A model generated the notes under the pieces. That model made no database searches. It was not told the DNA's origin and was given only the letters and a program-made list of their open reading frames with translations. Shown here piece by piece: positions 1 through 11,621 of a stretch of 64,000 nucleotides of DNA (its first letter is position 1; each line of letters opens with the position of its first letter). A program made the position numbers and the translations under genes. Source of the stretch: Tubulanus polymorphus (lineage: Eukaryota; Nemertea; Palaeonemertea; Tubulaniformes; Tubulanidae); assembly GCF_964204645.1 (NCBI RefSeq), contig NC_134027.1:14126485-14190484 (forward strand), in the 5' to 3' direction.

Positions 1-84
1 AGTGTGATCTTTTAATTCTCATCTTGCTATAATTATAAGTTTATGTATATTTTGTCTATTAGGCCTACCCGGTATGTATTGTAG

Positions 85-1904
85 GTGGTTCCTAGTGACC
101 AGTTTTGGGCTGGTTTCAAAGTGAGGCACCCGAGTGTCACTCTGAGGAAACCGGAAGGCGCTGCTGCTGTTAGGCACCAATGCATGAATGTAAAAAAAGT
201 AGGCAGCTATTTCAAGGCCATCCAGAGTGCATTGGCAGGTATTCAGCCAATGTACATCTGGAACCTTGACGAAACCGGGGTCCAGCTGACCCACGTACCG
301 GGGAAAATCGCAGCAAGGTAGAGCAAATTGATGATTTTTGATGTTACAAACTGGCGAATTACACTGATCTTATTACAACTATATTCTTATTGTTAATATA
401 TCATCTAGAAACAGAGTTAAATTTTACAATTCTCTGCTGATACCTTAATGAATAGGCCTACTTGGTTTTTCAGAATAGGAAGCAAGTACGGTCAGTCATG
501 GATAAGCGGAAACTGGGAGATGATTACTGTTATGGCATGTGGTAATGCCTCAGGTCAAATGCTGGCACCACACATCTTATTCAAAGGAAAAACTGTCGCT
601 TCGCTGCAATCGGTGGATTTGGTAAATGTTCCGGCTGGAACTACTCTGTCAGTTTCAGAAACAGGGTGGACTAAACAGGTATTTATTAAAACAACAAAAA
701 TATTAAACAATTATTTGAAATCCACCATATCCTAACCATTAAATGTATTTTATCTTTCAATTTTCTAGGGTATTGCCACACTTTGGTTTCGAGAAAGCTT
801 CCTTCCGGCAATCGGACAAACACGTCCACAAATATTAATTTCAGATGGCCATAATAGTCACAACTTCCTAGAACTCATCAAATTAGCCAGAAAGAACGAA
901 ATCCCTCTAGTTGAGTTGCCGGAGCATACATCACACTGGCTGCAACCCCTAGATAGGTAATAGCACAATCTTTTTCTTAACTCTTTGTAGTGTATTCTAG
1001 CAATAATATTAATTTATTTTTACATAAACATAACGTGTTTCAAGACTTTAAAATCAAGCTGGAACCGCTTATGTCAAGAATTCTCCAATGATTACCCGGG
1101 GAGAGTGATAAACAAAAACTGCTTCTTCGAAATATTTCGCAAGGCTTGGCAGAGCATTTCACCAGATATGCTTATCAATGGTTTAAGGTCTTGCGGGATA
1201 TTTCCTTTCAACCCATATGCCATACCAAACGAGGCGTACTTACCGTCTATAACAACTGTTCGCGATATAGTGAGTTATACATTCATATATGTATTGTATC
1301 GGTTAAAATGTCCTGATATATAAGTGTCTAGTATTTATTTATATTCAGATATCAGATCCTGCTTCATTATTGCCAATCCAATCATTTGAATTGAATCAAA
1401 ATCCACAAAGCGAGGTAGGCCCTAACATATTACAATTATGCAATTTTGCAATAGAATTTGAGAAATTTTCGTTTTTCTTGATGAATTTTGTTCCATTTAC
1501 ACTAATAACAGTTGACGATAGCGTTATGATTGCTTTAACAAACTTTTAGAATTATTTCTGTGTTTCAGCATTTTTCTGTCCTCGGAAAGCTGCTACATGC
1601 AAGATATCCTTTTAAAAACCTGAATAAACCTGAATAAATTTGCAAAAAACTGAAATGAATTTAATTCTAAATATTTTATTTTAACTTTTGAAAATTAGTG
1701 AAAGGTACTTTTACCGTGTGATGTTATTTTTTTCAGGCTCTACCAGTGAATAATCCTCATTCTTGTAATACTGCGCAACAGGCGTTAGAGTCGGTTATCT
1801 CACCTGAAATAAAAATACAATTTGAACATCGTTACAATGAGGGATATGATGTTGCGGGAGATTCCCTGTATGAAGCATGGAAATGTAATGTAATAGGTAA
1901 TTGA
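85..1904 (+). CDS. pogo/Tigger-type DDE transposase, spliced, 5' part outside window
   Basis: A DDE-superfamily transposase gene (pogo/Tigger, Tc1-mariner group) can be read across six exons: 85-317, 474-678, 769-956, 1035-1269, 1349-1414 and 1737-1904, with consistent phase throughout and about 364 codons in total. Exon 1 has the end of a helix-turn-helix region (FWAGFKVRHP) and the first catalytic Asp in WNLDETGVQ. Exon 3 has the second Asp in ISDGHNSH and the third acidic position in HTSHWLQPLDR. The C-terminus (QALESV, then EGYD, YEAW) resembles Tigger-like proteins. The N-terminal DNA-binding part lies left of the window. No in-frame stop or frameshift was found if these introns are used. 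The oddity is the third intron (957-1034), which ends in AC rather than AG. This could be an active element, a domesticated gene, or a recently dead copy; exon boundaries are inferred from consensus only. Confidence 0.75.
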
Positions 1905-2213
1905 GTGCTAATTAACTAAAAAGGTATTCTGTCCGTAAATATTTTATTAGGATTTTGAAAATTTATGTGCAGAAGAATAAATTAAATTTTTGAACTCTTG
2001 ACCTTACGGCTGCAAGTCACTCAACCAAGCACAAGACCATTCAGACTGCATAAATATGCGAATGCTTACACGATGACGTAATGTGCTACAAAATGCCAAA
2101 TGGGCAGAATGCATTATTAGTCTCCTAGGGATGTAAGAGAAATCTAGCAAAGGAAAACTTGGTTAATAACGATTATGGTGGATAATCGAATATCAATTTC
2201 AGATATCTGTGCT
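1905..2213. other. short intergenic stretch between convergent genes
   Basis: AT-rich sequence between the stop of the pogo-like gene and the stop of the minus-strand SET gene. No coding signal or repeat structure was seen. Confidence 0.5.
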
Positions 2214-3965
2214 TCAGCAATTTAAGGAAAAAAGTGAAAATTGTTGAAAAGCACGAGACAAATCTACTACTATAATGCAGCTAGTGGCAGATTCATTATG
2301 TACAGCAACACTAGGAATTTCTTCATCCATATTTTCATCTTCATCATGTTTAGCAGAACCAACCGGATTCATTTCATCCGAGTTGGGAAATTCTGAAAAT
2401 ATTTACAATCAATAGGTCAATGTTTCCTAAAATTTACAGGGGCTAGTTGTGCAAATGTTGGTTGAAGATAACTGCGAGTAAATACCATACTAACTATAAG
2501 CATGTAATTGTCCCTATGTCAACTACCCACTGGCTAGACTCTAACCAATGTTTGAGCAACTGAACCCAGGAATTGATTTAACCAACTCAAGAGACCACAG
2601 ATTTTTCTCAGAATTAAGTAGATAGTTGGCGGAGGTATGATTTAGGATTAGAATGACTAATGAATTGATAACTTCTTGGATAAGCGACATAGATCTACAT
2701 AGCTACAAAAATAAGGTTCATCCTCCTGTCATTAGGCGCGTTCACAAAACGTTATTTAGACCAGTCTATATTTGGTCTCGTCCAGTCTAGACCGGACAAA
2801 GTATTTACAAAGATAAAAATTCTGTTGCAAATTGGACTGTCGTGTGATGACAAGTTGTACAGTCAAATTTTTTATGCATGTTGCTTTTAAGCGATAATTA
2901 GTTAGAGAAAAATTCATAAGAAAATCTTCAAAAACCAAAGACTGTAGAGTGGGAACAATCTCTGCCCGTACGCACACTAACAATGTCAATACCCCTCGAG
3001 GCCTGTGGCCAAGGGGTTAAAAGTAATGACATTACTTAGCCTAGTTCTGAATCTTACCTCGCCACCATAAATGTTGACCATCACCATAATCATGTCGCCA
3101 TTCATCACCAATATCAATATCATTTGTGGCAAAGAGACACAAATGAGACACACCAAATCTGCTGACTTTCTTCATGACACAGTTACTCAATTTATGGGTT
3201 GCATCATTGATCATCCTTGCCATGGCTGATGTGGTATGTGTGGCATCAACACTGAAAAAACATTTCATTTTGATTGCTATTTGTCAAAAATTTTTATCAT
3301 TTATTCATCCAGTATGTGAAATCCATGCAATAACAAAACAATTATCCAATTAATTGTTAAAAATGAAACTTGTTTTAAAAAAATAGCCCCTAATGATCAC
3401 TCACACTCAAGTTGCTTTCCCACTTGATAAAAGTACATATAACAATGTTTTGAACGATACCCCTTCTCCGGCTTTGTAGCTTCTTCACCATTTATACATT
3501 CACCACGATACTCCAGAACAAAATCTCCTTTTCTGAGGTCTCTAAGACTGAACACACCGAAGTCACTACAGATGATAATAGTATAAGATCTATGAGATAA
3601 AGATTTTTCAGATAGCTTTTACGGCTGCAACAAGACAATATAATGATGACGTAATACACTTTGATGTATGGATTATGGATACCAGCGATGCAAGATACTA
3701 GTCAAAGGGTATAAACCTTCATATTATAATATTATCAATATTAATATGATAGGAAATCAAGGAAAAATCAAGGGAAAATAAGATATAGACCTAGTCAAGA
3801 CAAAATTGCTACTGAAAATAAAGAAAACAGAAGGCATGAAAGGAAAAACCGCCTACTTATTTCATTATTAACAGATTTTACTTCAAAACCAATGGGATCA
3901 CAGGAGTTATCAATGTACTCTTGACAAACTTTCGATGGCGGTACCCTTCTCCTTTTCCTCTTCAA
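2214..3965 (-). CDS. SET-domain protein, KMT5A (PR-Set7/SETD8)-like, spliced
   Basis: A lysine methyltransferase-type SET domain reads on the minus strand. The exon near 3965-3868 encodes a basic stretch followed by CQEYIDNSCDP. Exon 3565-3407 gives the SET start (DFGVFSLRDLRKGDFVLEYR, then CYMYFYQ). Exon 3251-3058 gives VDATHTTSAMARMIND, the NC segment, LFATNDIDIGDEW and HDYGD. Exon 2392-2214 is an acidic tail ending in a stop. The last three exons join in phase with a GTGTGAG donor and a GTAAGA donor. KMT5A enzymes monomethylate histone H4 lysine 20, but KMT5A-like genes are multi-copy in many invertebrates and the substrate of this one is unknown. The usual INHS motif reads IND here, so the cofactor-binding Asn is followed by Asp-Ala-Thr rather than His-Ser. 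The first junction has no GT donor in the right phase (only a possible GC donor), so exon 1 is uncertain and the 5' end was not found. Confidence 0.7.
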
Positions 3966-3988
3966 ATGTATTATACACTAGCTGAATA

Positions 3989-4457
3989 CCCGTCCAATGG
4001 ACGGCGCATAAATCCTGTTATTTTTTGCTACCAAAAATCATAAATTAATTGGCTGGGAAATAAATCTAAATGCTTCACATGTTAAGAGTTCTTGGAACCA
4101 ACCCCACACTTCCCCTACCCGTCTCACCTGTCAGTGGTACAAACCCGTCCAATGGACGGCGCATAAATCCTGTTATTTTTTGCTACCAAAAATCATAAAT
4201 TAATTGGCTGGGAAATAAATCTAAATGCTTCACATGTTAAGAGTTCTTGGAACCAACCCCACACTTCCCCTACCCGTCTCACCTGTCAGTGGTACAAACC
4301 CGTCCAATGGACGGCGCATAAATCCTGTTATTTTTTGCTACCAAAAATCATAAATTAATTGGCTGGGAAATAAATCTAAATGCTTCACATGTTAAGAGTT
4401 CTTGGAACCAACCCCACACTTCCCCTACCCGTCTCACCTGTCAGTGGTACAAACCCT
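3989..4457. repeat. 155 bp tandem repeat, three near-identical copies
   Basis: Units begin with cgtccaatggacggcgcata at 3991, 4146 and 4301, an exact 155 bp period, and the copies look identical. Each unit starts with a short palindrome (cgtccaatggacg). The array lies just upstream of the first recognisable exon of the SET gene, which is on the minus strand. Confidence 0.9.
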
Positions 4458-5994
4458 ATCATTCAAATAACTAACAGTAAATTCTGCCCCAGCGGTTTTA
4501 GGCCCCTCCTCGTTCGATCTTTGTACTTTCTATATTGACCACAACCCCCCGTACGTTCATTTGAAAAGCCCCTTCATTCAACCAACGAATTGCATGATTA
4601 TGCTTAAATTGAGGGACTATTAATTGAAAATTGCCGAGATAGTGGCTCGGCGATGATATTAGGATTCTGTATTTTGTGTTACTGTTTGACATTATTTTTT
4701 TGATATCTCTCATACATACATACATACTTAAGAGAGTTCAGAATAGTACAAACATTTTGCTTTGACCCACTCCCCGTACAAAGTTTTACATTTGTTTACC
4801 CAAAATCCATATGTACTATTTGAAAGCTCTGTTATTAAATTTACCATGAACGCACGCATCGGCAGCCCCCAGAGCCATTCCGAGAGGCTGCGTTTGGGCC
4901 TCCCTATCTGCCAGTAACCTATCTGTGGTATGGAACCATTCTGAAAAACTGCGCAATGGGCCTGTCCCCCTTCAAGAACCATTCTGAGATGCTGTATACG
5001 GGCCGGCAACACGGTCAGAATATATCGCTACGTCCAATCATATTAATTTTGATCAAAAGATTACGTGTGATGAATGTCTTAACCAATGTTTTGAACAACT
5101 GAGGCACAAGTCAGTGTTGAGAGAACTGTGTCATGTACTGTTCTGATGCTGATATATAGATTGAATAGCATAAAAGAGCATGTAGACTGAGAATAAAGAG
5201 CATGCTTTGATTTGTTTGCCATCTAGCTTTGGTCAAAGGGGTTCAAACACGCAATCACGTGGGTGCTTAGGGCAGGGCTCCAGCCATCCACTCGGAACCA
5301 GGTCCTGGCATGAAAATGCCATATACATTTCTTCTATTAATCAATTCAAACATGGAATTTGTCATGCTATGGATAGAATGTAATCACGCTGAATAAACTA
5401 AATAAAAAACTACATTTCTTGCTGTCCACATGTGACTTTAGTTGAATGTGCGGATCTAGACAACTGGCGAACATTAACATCAATATATACAAGAGAGAGC
5501 TACTCTTCTCTTTCAATGATTAAGGAAAATCAAATTCAATAAGTGATCTTAATGGTTTTACGATTTCTGTTCCTACTATTTGTCAATGTGAAAAAAAAAT
5601 CTGGATAGCAGTAACGATTTGCCAATCCAGCTTTACCACTCAGGCAGAGACTACTGCATTAGCATTCATTCTAGATCTTCAACTCATCCAAGTTACAAGA
5701 GTCGCTGAATCCCTTGTGTAGGAGGACTTCTGGTTGTTTGATGAACATAATGGCTCATGTTTTAAAGTTTGCGCTACAAGGATTCATAGAGTAAAAAATT
5801 GATACCTTGTTTCTCATTTCTGCCAAGCTTAAATCTGACAAGCCGGGCCACTTATACCCTGTCCATTACTTTTTAGATCATGATCAAGCAAACAATAACA
5901 GACCCAGCAGCTATTGAAATTTAACATTACTTAAACATTTTATTGCAGTTTACAACAGTGACCTGGTTGATTATTAGAAACAATGTATCATTTT
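4458..5994. other. no gene recognised; short degenerate motif repeated three times
   Basis: Two small minus-strand frames (4498-4725, 4728-5012) have no family resemblance and are probably chance. A motif of the form CCATTCYGARA..CTGCR..GGGCC occurs around 4873-4899, 4931-4960 and 4975-5004. Near 5225-5310 a minus-strand stretch has a weak tRNA B-box-like string, too poor to call. Confidence 0.4.
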
Positions 5995-6250
5995 TATCCA
6001 GTACATGCATCCAGATTACACGTGTATTTCAGAAGCCACTCTGAATTTACACATTGTTTTGAAATGTACATCATTAAGTACACATATATTTCAAAATACA
6101 CATCTTCAGTACAGCCGTAATTCAAAATACACGTCCAAAGTACACGTGTAATTTCAAAGTACATGTGTTTTACACATGTACTACAAAATACATGTCCAAA
6201 GTGTACGTGTAATTTGAAATTAATTGTGTATTTAGCCAAATACACGAGTA
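5995..6250. repeat. imperfect tandem repeat rich in TACACGTGTA/ATTTCAAA
   Basis: About 25-35 bp units built from variants of tacacgtgtaatttcaaa recur roughly eight times, many containing palindromic acacgtgt or acatgt cores. A 116-codon minus-strand frame here (YFEI, FEITRV and similar) is a by-product of the repeat and not a convincing gene. Confidence 0.6.
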
Positions 6251-8691
6251 CCATTTTCGTACTCAGAGGATTTGCTGGCCATGCGATTGCGCAATACTGA
6301 TCAATGATATGGCAGCACCAGCCTGCCAATTGAGAGCTTTCCACATTTTCAGCTGTCCCTGAAGCTATTTTAATAGAATGGCGAATGTGAGAACACTTAA
6401 TTATTTCGGAATAAACATCATTATTAAAGAACTGATTCAGTGATATAAACGGTGGGTTTGAATTGCTTTGTCTTCTTATCTATCGCTACAACAGTATGTG
6501 CATTAAAACAGTTGCCTCAATGATTTTTTACAGAACATTGCACAGGCGTTGAAAATATTTCTTGAGGGGGGGAAGGCTCTACATTGCGAGATGATTATAT
6601 ACGAACTGAATATTTTAGCGTAATTTAGCACTCGCGATATTTGGTCATCCTTAACTAGTTGCTTGGATGATAGAATACAGAAGCGTCAGTAACACATACA
6701 TTTTCTCTCTTTTTAGGTTATGATATAGCAAGTAGCATTCATTAAAAGAAAATGTCGACGTTCATGGAAAACCATAACCTAAATACATGTATGATGGTAC
6801 ATCTAAACTATTGAAGATTCAAGTTATTGCAAAAAATTTGCTTTTTATTTTGCAAATAAACTAAACATGTAAATTATATGAAGTGTTACCTCTCCATCTC
6901 ATGGTTCTTTGCCAACTAAGCTTTAATTATTACCTTTCCCATTTCAAGTTCAATGTTGTGATGGGGATTGATTGTTACGATTTACATTGTCAGACTTAAG
7001 TTCTCGATGAGATCTTCCGTTGTTGTCATGGGGATTGATTGATAGGATTTACATTGCCAGACTCGTTGACATATAAGATCTCGATGAGATCTTCCTGACC
7101 AATTACCTATTGGGACCATGTCAGCTGCCAAATCTTTGAAACCATATTTCACTTTCTTTCGCTTCTCAGAGTGTCATGTCGGTGAGCTACTGGCCCATTG
7201 GTCCTTAATCGTTTCTCTGCAATATATTTTTCATAGGCCAGTTTCATATCATTTTGTGTCTGCTCATTCTCATTCTGTATGTATCGCTAACTGCACCAGT
7301 ATCATTCTTATGGACTTTCGTTTTAGCGAAGTCCATTTTGTTATCGCATATGAAATTTTCTTCTTTTGGTACAAAATAACTTCCAAACGAGGCTTAGTTT
7401 CTCTTCGGAACTTTAAAACATTCAATGCAGTAATAAAAGCATTGAATTTTATAGAAGGGCAGTAAAATTGGGAACTTCGAAATTGTTCAATTTACGAAAA
7501 TAGATTGTCTATCAACCTTCCTACACAGTGTATAGAAATCGTTTATTTGCGCCAGTGGGGAAAACCCGCTACCATGTATATTCATGATGAATCGTCGTGC
7601 AGTTGTGTGTGATGGAGATCAATGGATTTTCATGTGCAAAATGTAGCTTCAACATGCGGCTAAAATCTGTTGGAAATGGAATTTTGAATATCGCGTTCAT
7701 TTAAGAGAAATCAACAAATCAACAAATTTGTGGCGATTTTTAAAGAAATTTCAAGGAGCATTTTGTTTCATGAAACGGCTAGAAGACCGATGTACAACGT
7801 TACATTGAAGTAAAATAACTGCTCCCTGCGGTTGGCTGAGCTCCCGCTGTCAATCAATGTAAGGGCATATTCGATTGACGCAGACAAACCGGTCTTTTAA
7901 TCTTCTTGTCTATTAATCTGCTTGGTTCTAGTTTCTCATTTCCCAGTCATGGGAGAGTCTTATATGTTTATTTTTAATTTGATAGCCGTAGTATCGATTC
8001 AGTCTCCCCATATCTATTTCATTATGCAAATTACCGAAGATTCAATCGATACGCTACTTCACGGAAGATTATGCGCGCACAATCGAATAGGCCCAAACCT
8101 CGTGTATTGCCGCGATGATTGCTGATTAGATTTCGATGATGTTGTTCACCGAAATCAGCTGATTTTACACATCCATGAAGTGTTCAAGGAAAACCTTAAA
8201 GATGCATCAATCAGATGGCGCCTATACATTACAAAGATAACATTCTGCGCCCGAGATATTAAGATCCGTGGATCTCTTGTTCTTGATATTTCCGGCGTCC
8301 TTATTTTCAATCTAATTATCTGTAAAAAGTCAGTCTTCCATCATTTGAATTCAATCCAATAGTTTTCACTATTTTCCATTTGTTCTGCTTATAATCTCTA
8401 ATCTAGAGTACCAATGTTTAATTTTGATACTGATTATGCATACACTCATTTAAGTTATGAAAGTCCATATTAAGAATTTCGTTTCTTGTTGGGAACATGA
8501 AATTTAAGATTTTCAGATTCAATTAGTAATGAATACGTAATACACTCGTACGTATGTAGGTTTTCTGTTTGAGTCGAACGCTTCATATTTGCCTACATTG
8601 AAATGTCACTCAACTTTACAACTGGCTGAAACTTTAATGATCTCATTTAGTCCTGCCATTTCCAAACTAAAACACCGTTTCTCTTTTTTAG
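6251..8691. other. presumed intron or intergenic DNA upstream of AMDHD1 exon
   Basis: No gene was recognised. Two related segments near 6960-7020 and 7035-7100 share gatttacattg.cagact and ctcgatgagatcttcc, a degenerate local duplication. Frames at 7118-7465, 7922-8125 and 8180-8362 show no family motif. The upstream AMDHD1 exon(s) should lie here or further left, but I could not identify them. Confidence 0.4.
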
Positions 8692-8798
8692 CAATGGTAA
8701 AATATTCGCTGTTGGTACAGATGATGTTGTTAGAGATGAAATTAAAGATTTTCAGTTTCAAAGAAGGATATTTGCATCAGGAATGAGTGTTATTCCAG
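8692..8798 (+). CDS. AMDHD1: imidazolonepropionase, exon with N-terminal beta-sandwich
   Basis: This exon encodes NGKIFAVGTDDVV and, further on, ASGMSVIPG, the segment of imidazolonepropionase (histidine degradation, cleaving imidazolone-5-propanoate to N-formimino-glutamate, cytosolic, metal-dependent amidohydrolase) just before the metal-binding HxH motif. It is bounded by a ctcttttttag acceptor and a GTATGC donor, and ends in phase 1 after the first base of the Gly codon. The matching next exon is at 19518, and the two join exactly to read IPG-LIDAHTHPVW. It is therefore a host gene interrupted by a 10.7 kb intron. The start codon and first exon were not found. The assignment rests on the joined motif, which is very characteristic. 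Confidence 0.85.
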
Positions 8799-9712
8799 GT
8801 ATGCCAACTTATTTTGACTTTCAGTTGGGAAGGTATGTTGTAAGCAGCATAGACATTTCTAGGGTATTTTAGGCTGAGCTTACTACTGTAGAGTGAATAA
8901 GATACTTTCATTTTCGAGTGAGAGGCTTTTTGTGAACTTCCTTAAGTAGGGCTATTTTGTCACCAGCTTACTTGCTAGTGAACACAGTGACATCATTTTC
9001 ATAGCTCATCCCTTGTAAATGAATTTAAAAACATAATTTTGGTTTCTTTTATTTTAATCTATGACGCATAAAGACCTGCCGACCCCTATGATATCGCCGT
9101 AGTTTCTACAGTAATTCATGCCTCATTACGACGCTAAGACCTGACTTACGATTTTAATACGATAAAAATACGATTTTCATAACTATCATCCAAAAATACA
9201 ATGATCGGTGAATTCTGGTAGCCATGATACGGGCCATGATCTCTCTAAAAGAAAATTACAATTGCGATGTGAAAGATCATTGTATTTTACCGCCGAAATA
9301 CCTTTAAGCCTTTAACAGCGATGTAGTAGTTTGACTTAATCAATTAGCGTGCCTCATTTTTGTATTAGTCTCGAGTACACACAACACACACATGCACTGA
9401 TAACAGCGCTGGCATATACTATAGTACATTTAGCGTTGCAATGCGGCGCGCTGTACTTGGCGGTGTGGCCGTAGGCTATACAAATGTAGAGGCATCGGGT
9501 GATTAAAAATTACCTGATATTTCAGGAAGAAAATAGATAATTTCTATAGCAGACAAAATCTTGTGTGGGATTCGAACGCAAAAATTGCAGAGACTAAGTT
9601 CACCCACAATCCTTTGCGCCACATACTGTTAGACGTGCAATATTAATGCTCTCATGGCAGGCAGTCGGATTGTCATTGGCACATAGAAAATAGAAAAGGA
9701 TTTGACTAAAGC
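8799..9712 (+). other. proximal part of AMDHD1 intron
   Basis: Intron sequence starting GTATGC. It contains a perfect 14 bp inverted repeat (aaaatacaatgatc at 9193-9206 and its complement at 9275-9288, 68 bp apart) and a tRNA-like segment at 9562-9628. No coding sequence was seen. Confidence 0.6.
9562..9628 (-). repeat. tRNA-derived SINE head, candidate
   Basis: On the minus strand the segment starts atgtggcgcaaaggattgtg (A-box like) and ends gcgttcgaatcccacac, a good RNA polymerase III B box. The arms do not fold into a clean tRNA, so a degenerate tRNA-derived SINE head is more likely than a functional tRNA. Confidence 0.35.
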
Positions 9713-9960
9713 TGTGGTGGCTGACTGTATCCCTCTTCCTTAGGTGGCAGTGAACTCTGGTCGTTGATGTATGTAGAACTGATTTTATTACAGAATAGTC
9801 AGACTTTTATAAGCCAAGCTATGAATTGTACAGTTACAAATTGATATACACTCGAGATGTCTATAACTCGCGAATAAACCGACAATCTCCGTCCATTCCA
9901 CACGGATGATCACGCTTGACCATATAGATCACACAATTAAACACTTGATTACGCAAAACA
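9713..9960 (-). repeat. candidate 3' LTR of the outer BEL/Pao element
   Basis: The stretch begins TGTGGTGGC and ends GCAAAACA (so TG...CA on either strand), lies just after the pol C-terminus of the outer element, and contains an AATAAA on the element strand near 9785. It has the same ctgattttatt-type string as the inner element LTRs. No partner LTR was found, so the ends are a guess. Confidence 0.4.
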
Positions 9961-11455
9961 ATTATTGCTTACTCTCCACGTTCGTCCTCTGAGGCAGTGT
10001 CATCTCTTAAGTAAATATGGCATCCCCGGCAGCTTTCCTTTTAGTGCGATGAGAGTTAACCCGTACCTGACTTACATCCTCCTGCATGTCCTGAATTTCC
10101 GGTGCTGAAACAACTGAGTTCAATTCACAATTAATTTCGAGAGGCACTAATTTTGTAATCGGCCGTTTCGTCATACCATTTGCAGTTTTCAGGGTGGCAG
10201 ACCTAGGGACCCCATCTTTCCCTTGAATCACATCAGTCACAACACCCAGCTTCCATTTTATCCTTGGAGAATCATCCTGAATGTGAACAAGTCACCCTTT
10301 TGAATTGTAATATCATAGTTATCTGATTTCAAGTAACGCTCTCTCAAGGAGGTAAGATATTCAGAGCGCCACCTGCACCATTACCTTTGAAATACACAAG
10401 TGGCCTTGTCATTTACTACTCCTTCAATCTTGGTAACTATTGTGGCTAATTCAGTACTGTTTACAAGAGAACGACCCAAGGCCTTTTTGAGGCACTTTTA
10501 ACGATTCCTACGAGATATTCCCAATATCCGCCCATCCAAGGTGCTCTCTTAGGGATAAATTTCCAATCGATCATTCTCTGAGGACATCCTCGCCTACTCG
10601 CAAATCGCCTAAATGCGTGCATGAATTTTATGAACGGTCAAATTTGATACAACTTCGAGATGAACAAGTAAATAGACAAATATAAAATTTGTCCGGGTCA
10701 TCTTTAACGATGATTGCTCCAGTGAAATCAACACCACAAATCATAAACGGCCGAGCTTCGCATACCTGTAATGATGGTAAAGGTGGAATAGGTGGTGTCC
10801 TGTAACTTTTTCCGATTACTTTTTTACAAATGACACAACGCCGTATTATCATTTTCACTACTTGCCGCGCACTTGGGACCCAATATTTCTGCTGCAAAGT
10901 CGTAACGGTCTGAGCTACCCCCATGTGTTTCGCTTTTTACGCGGCTATTCCAAAGATAAGCGTTGTGAACGTATCCGACGACGGTAGGAGTGCGGGAAAA
11001 GGCGTTTCTGGTGATAGATCGCAATTATGAATATGACCCGCTGATCGCAATATCTTATCTTCATCTAAAAACAATCCGAGTTGTTTAATCAAAGGATATA
11101 ACCTAGCGCTTTTACTCGTCGATAAACAATCGATTATGACACTGAAATGCACAGCCTGTGTCTGTTTAACAAGCATCAACTCAGCTGTGTGTATCTCAAG
11201 AAAATGTAAAGGAGATGTAATCGCTTCTCGAAATTTCAAATATCTGACAAAACGCAAAACATGTGCCATAACACGCTTCACCTCCCACAAAGAGGAATAC
11301 CTTGACATGTCAACAATAGCTAGTTCAAGCTCAGGCTCGGACTAAGAATCAGCCACGATTAGAGATAAGCATTCCGACTCTAATGAACCACGCTTTTGTA
11401 TTTTAGGCCAATCATCATTATGGGTTATCCAATCTGGATAACACAGTATCGGAAC
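9961..11455 (-). pseudogene. outer BEL/Pao pol, 3' half (integrase and DUF5641), broken
   Basis: Fragments in different frames give a BEL/Pao pol C-terminal half: a linker (VLRFVRYLKF, then RSAGHIHNCDLSP) at 11308-10937; the integrase zinc-binding region and start of the core (MGVAQTVTTLQQKYWVP, CVICKK, GVDFTGAI) at 10924-10628; and the DUF5641 end (VIQGKDGVPRSATLKTANGM, RPITKLVPLEIN) at 10240-10007. Several frameshifts and stops separate them and much of the integrase core is missing. It is the downstream half of the element whose upstream half lies at 17265-19075; the inner BEL/Pao element sits between. Confidence 0.8.
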
Positions 11456-11621
11456 TGTCCAGGATCTCAGACAACATACAACAACTCAGCATGCCAGCTA
11501 TACAACAACTGATTTTATTCTGTAACTTAAGCTTAGTGTGGTCACTGACCGTTACAACACAAACATAATAATAGCCACAGTGGCCATACAAAACAACCCA
11601 ACACGTATACAATCCCGGACA
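11456..11621 (-). repeat. 3' LTR of inner BEL/Pao element
   Basis: This is the 166 bp partner of 17099-17264. On the element strand it follows a purine-rich stretch (ggaggatgtcc junction) that can serve as the polypurine tract. Confidence 0.88.

Noticed and set aside
4728-5012. 94-codon minus-strand frame
   Set aside because: Overlaps a degenerate motif repeat, and the translation resembles no family.
5994-6344. 116-codon minus-strand frame
   Set aside because: Translation mirrors the underlying tandem repeat; no independent evidence of coding.
7118-7465. 115-codon plus-strand frame
   Set aside because: Low-complexity hydrophobic translation with no motif, no splice context and no homologous region recognised.
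9562-9628. Functional tRNA gene
   Set aside because: B box is good but acceptor and anticodon stems do not pair; reported only as a SINE candidate.
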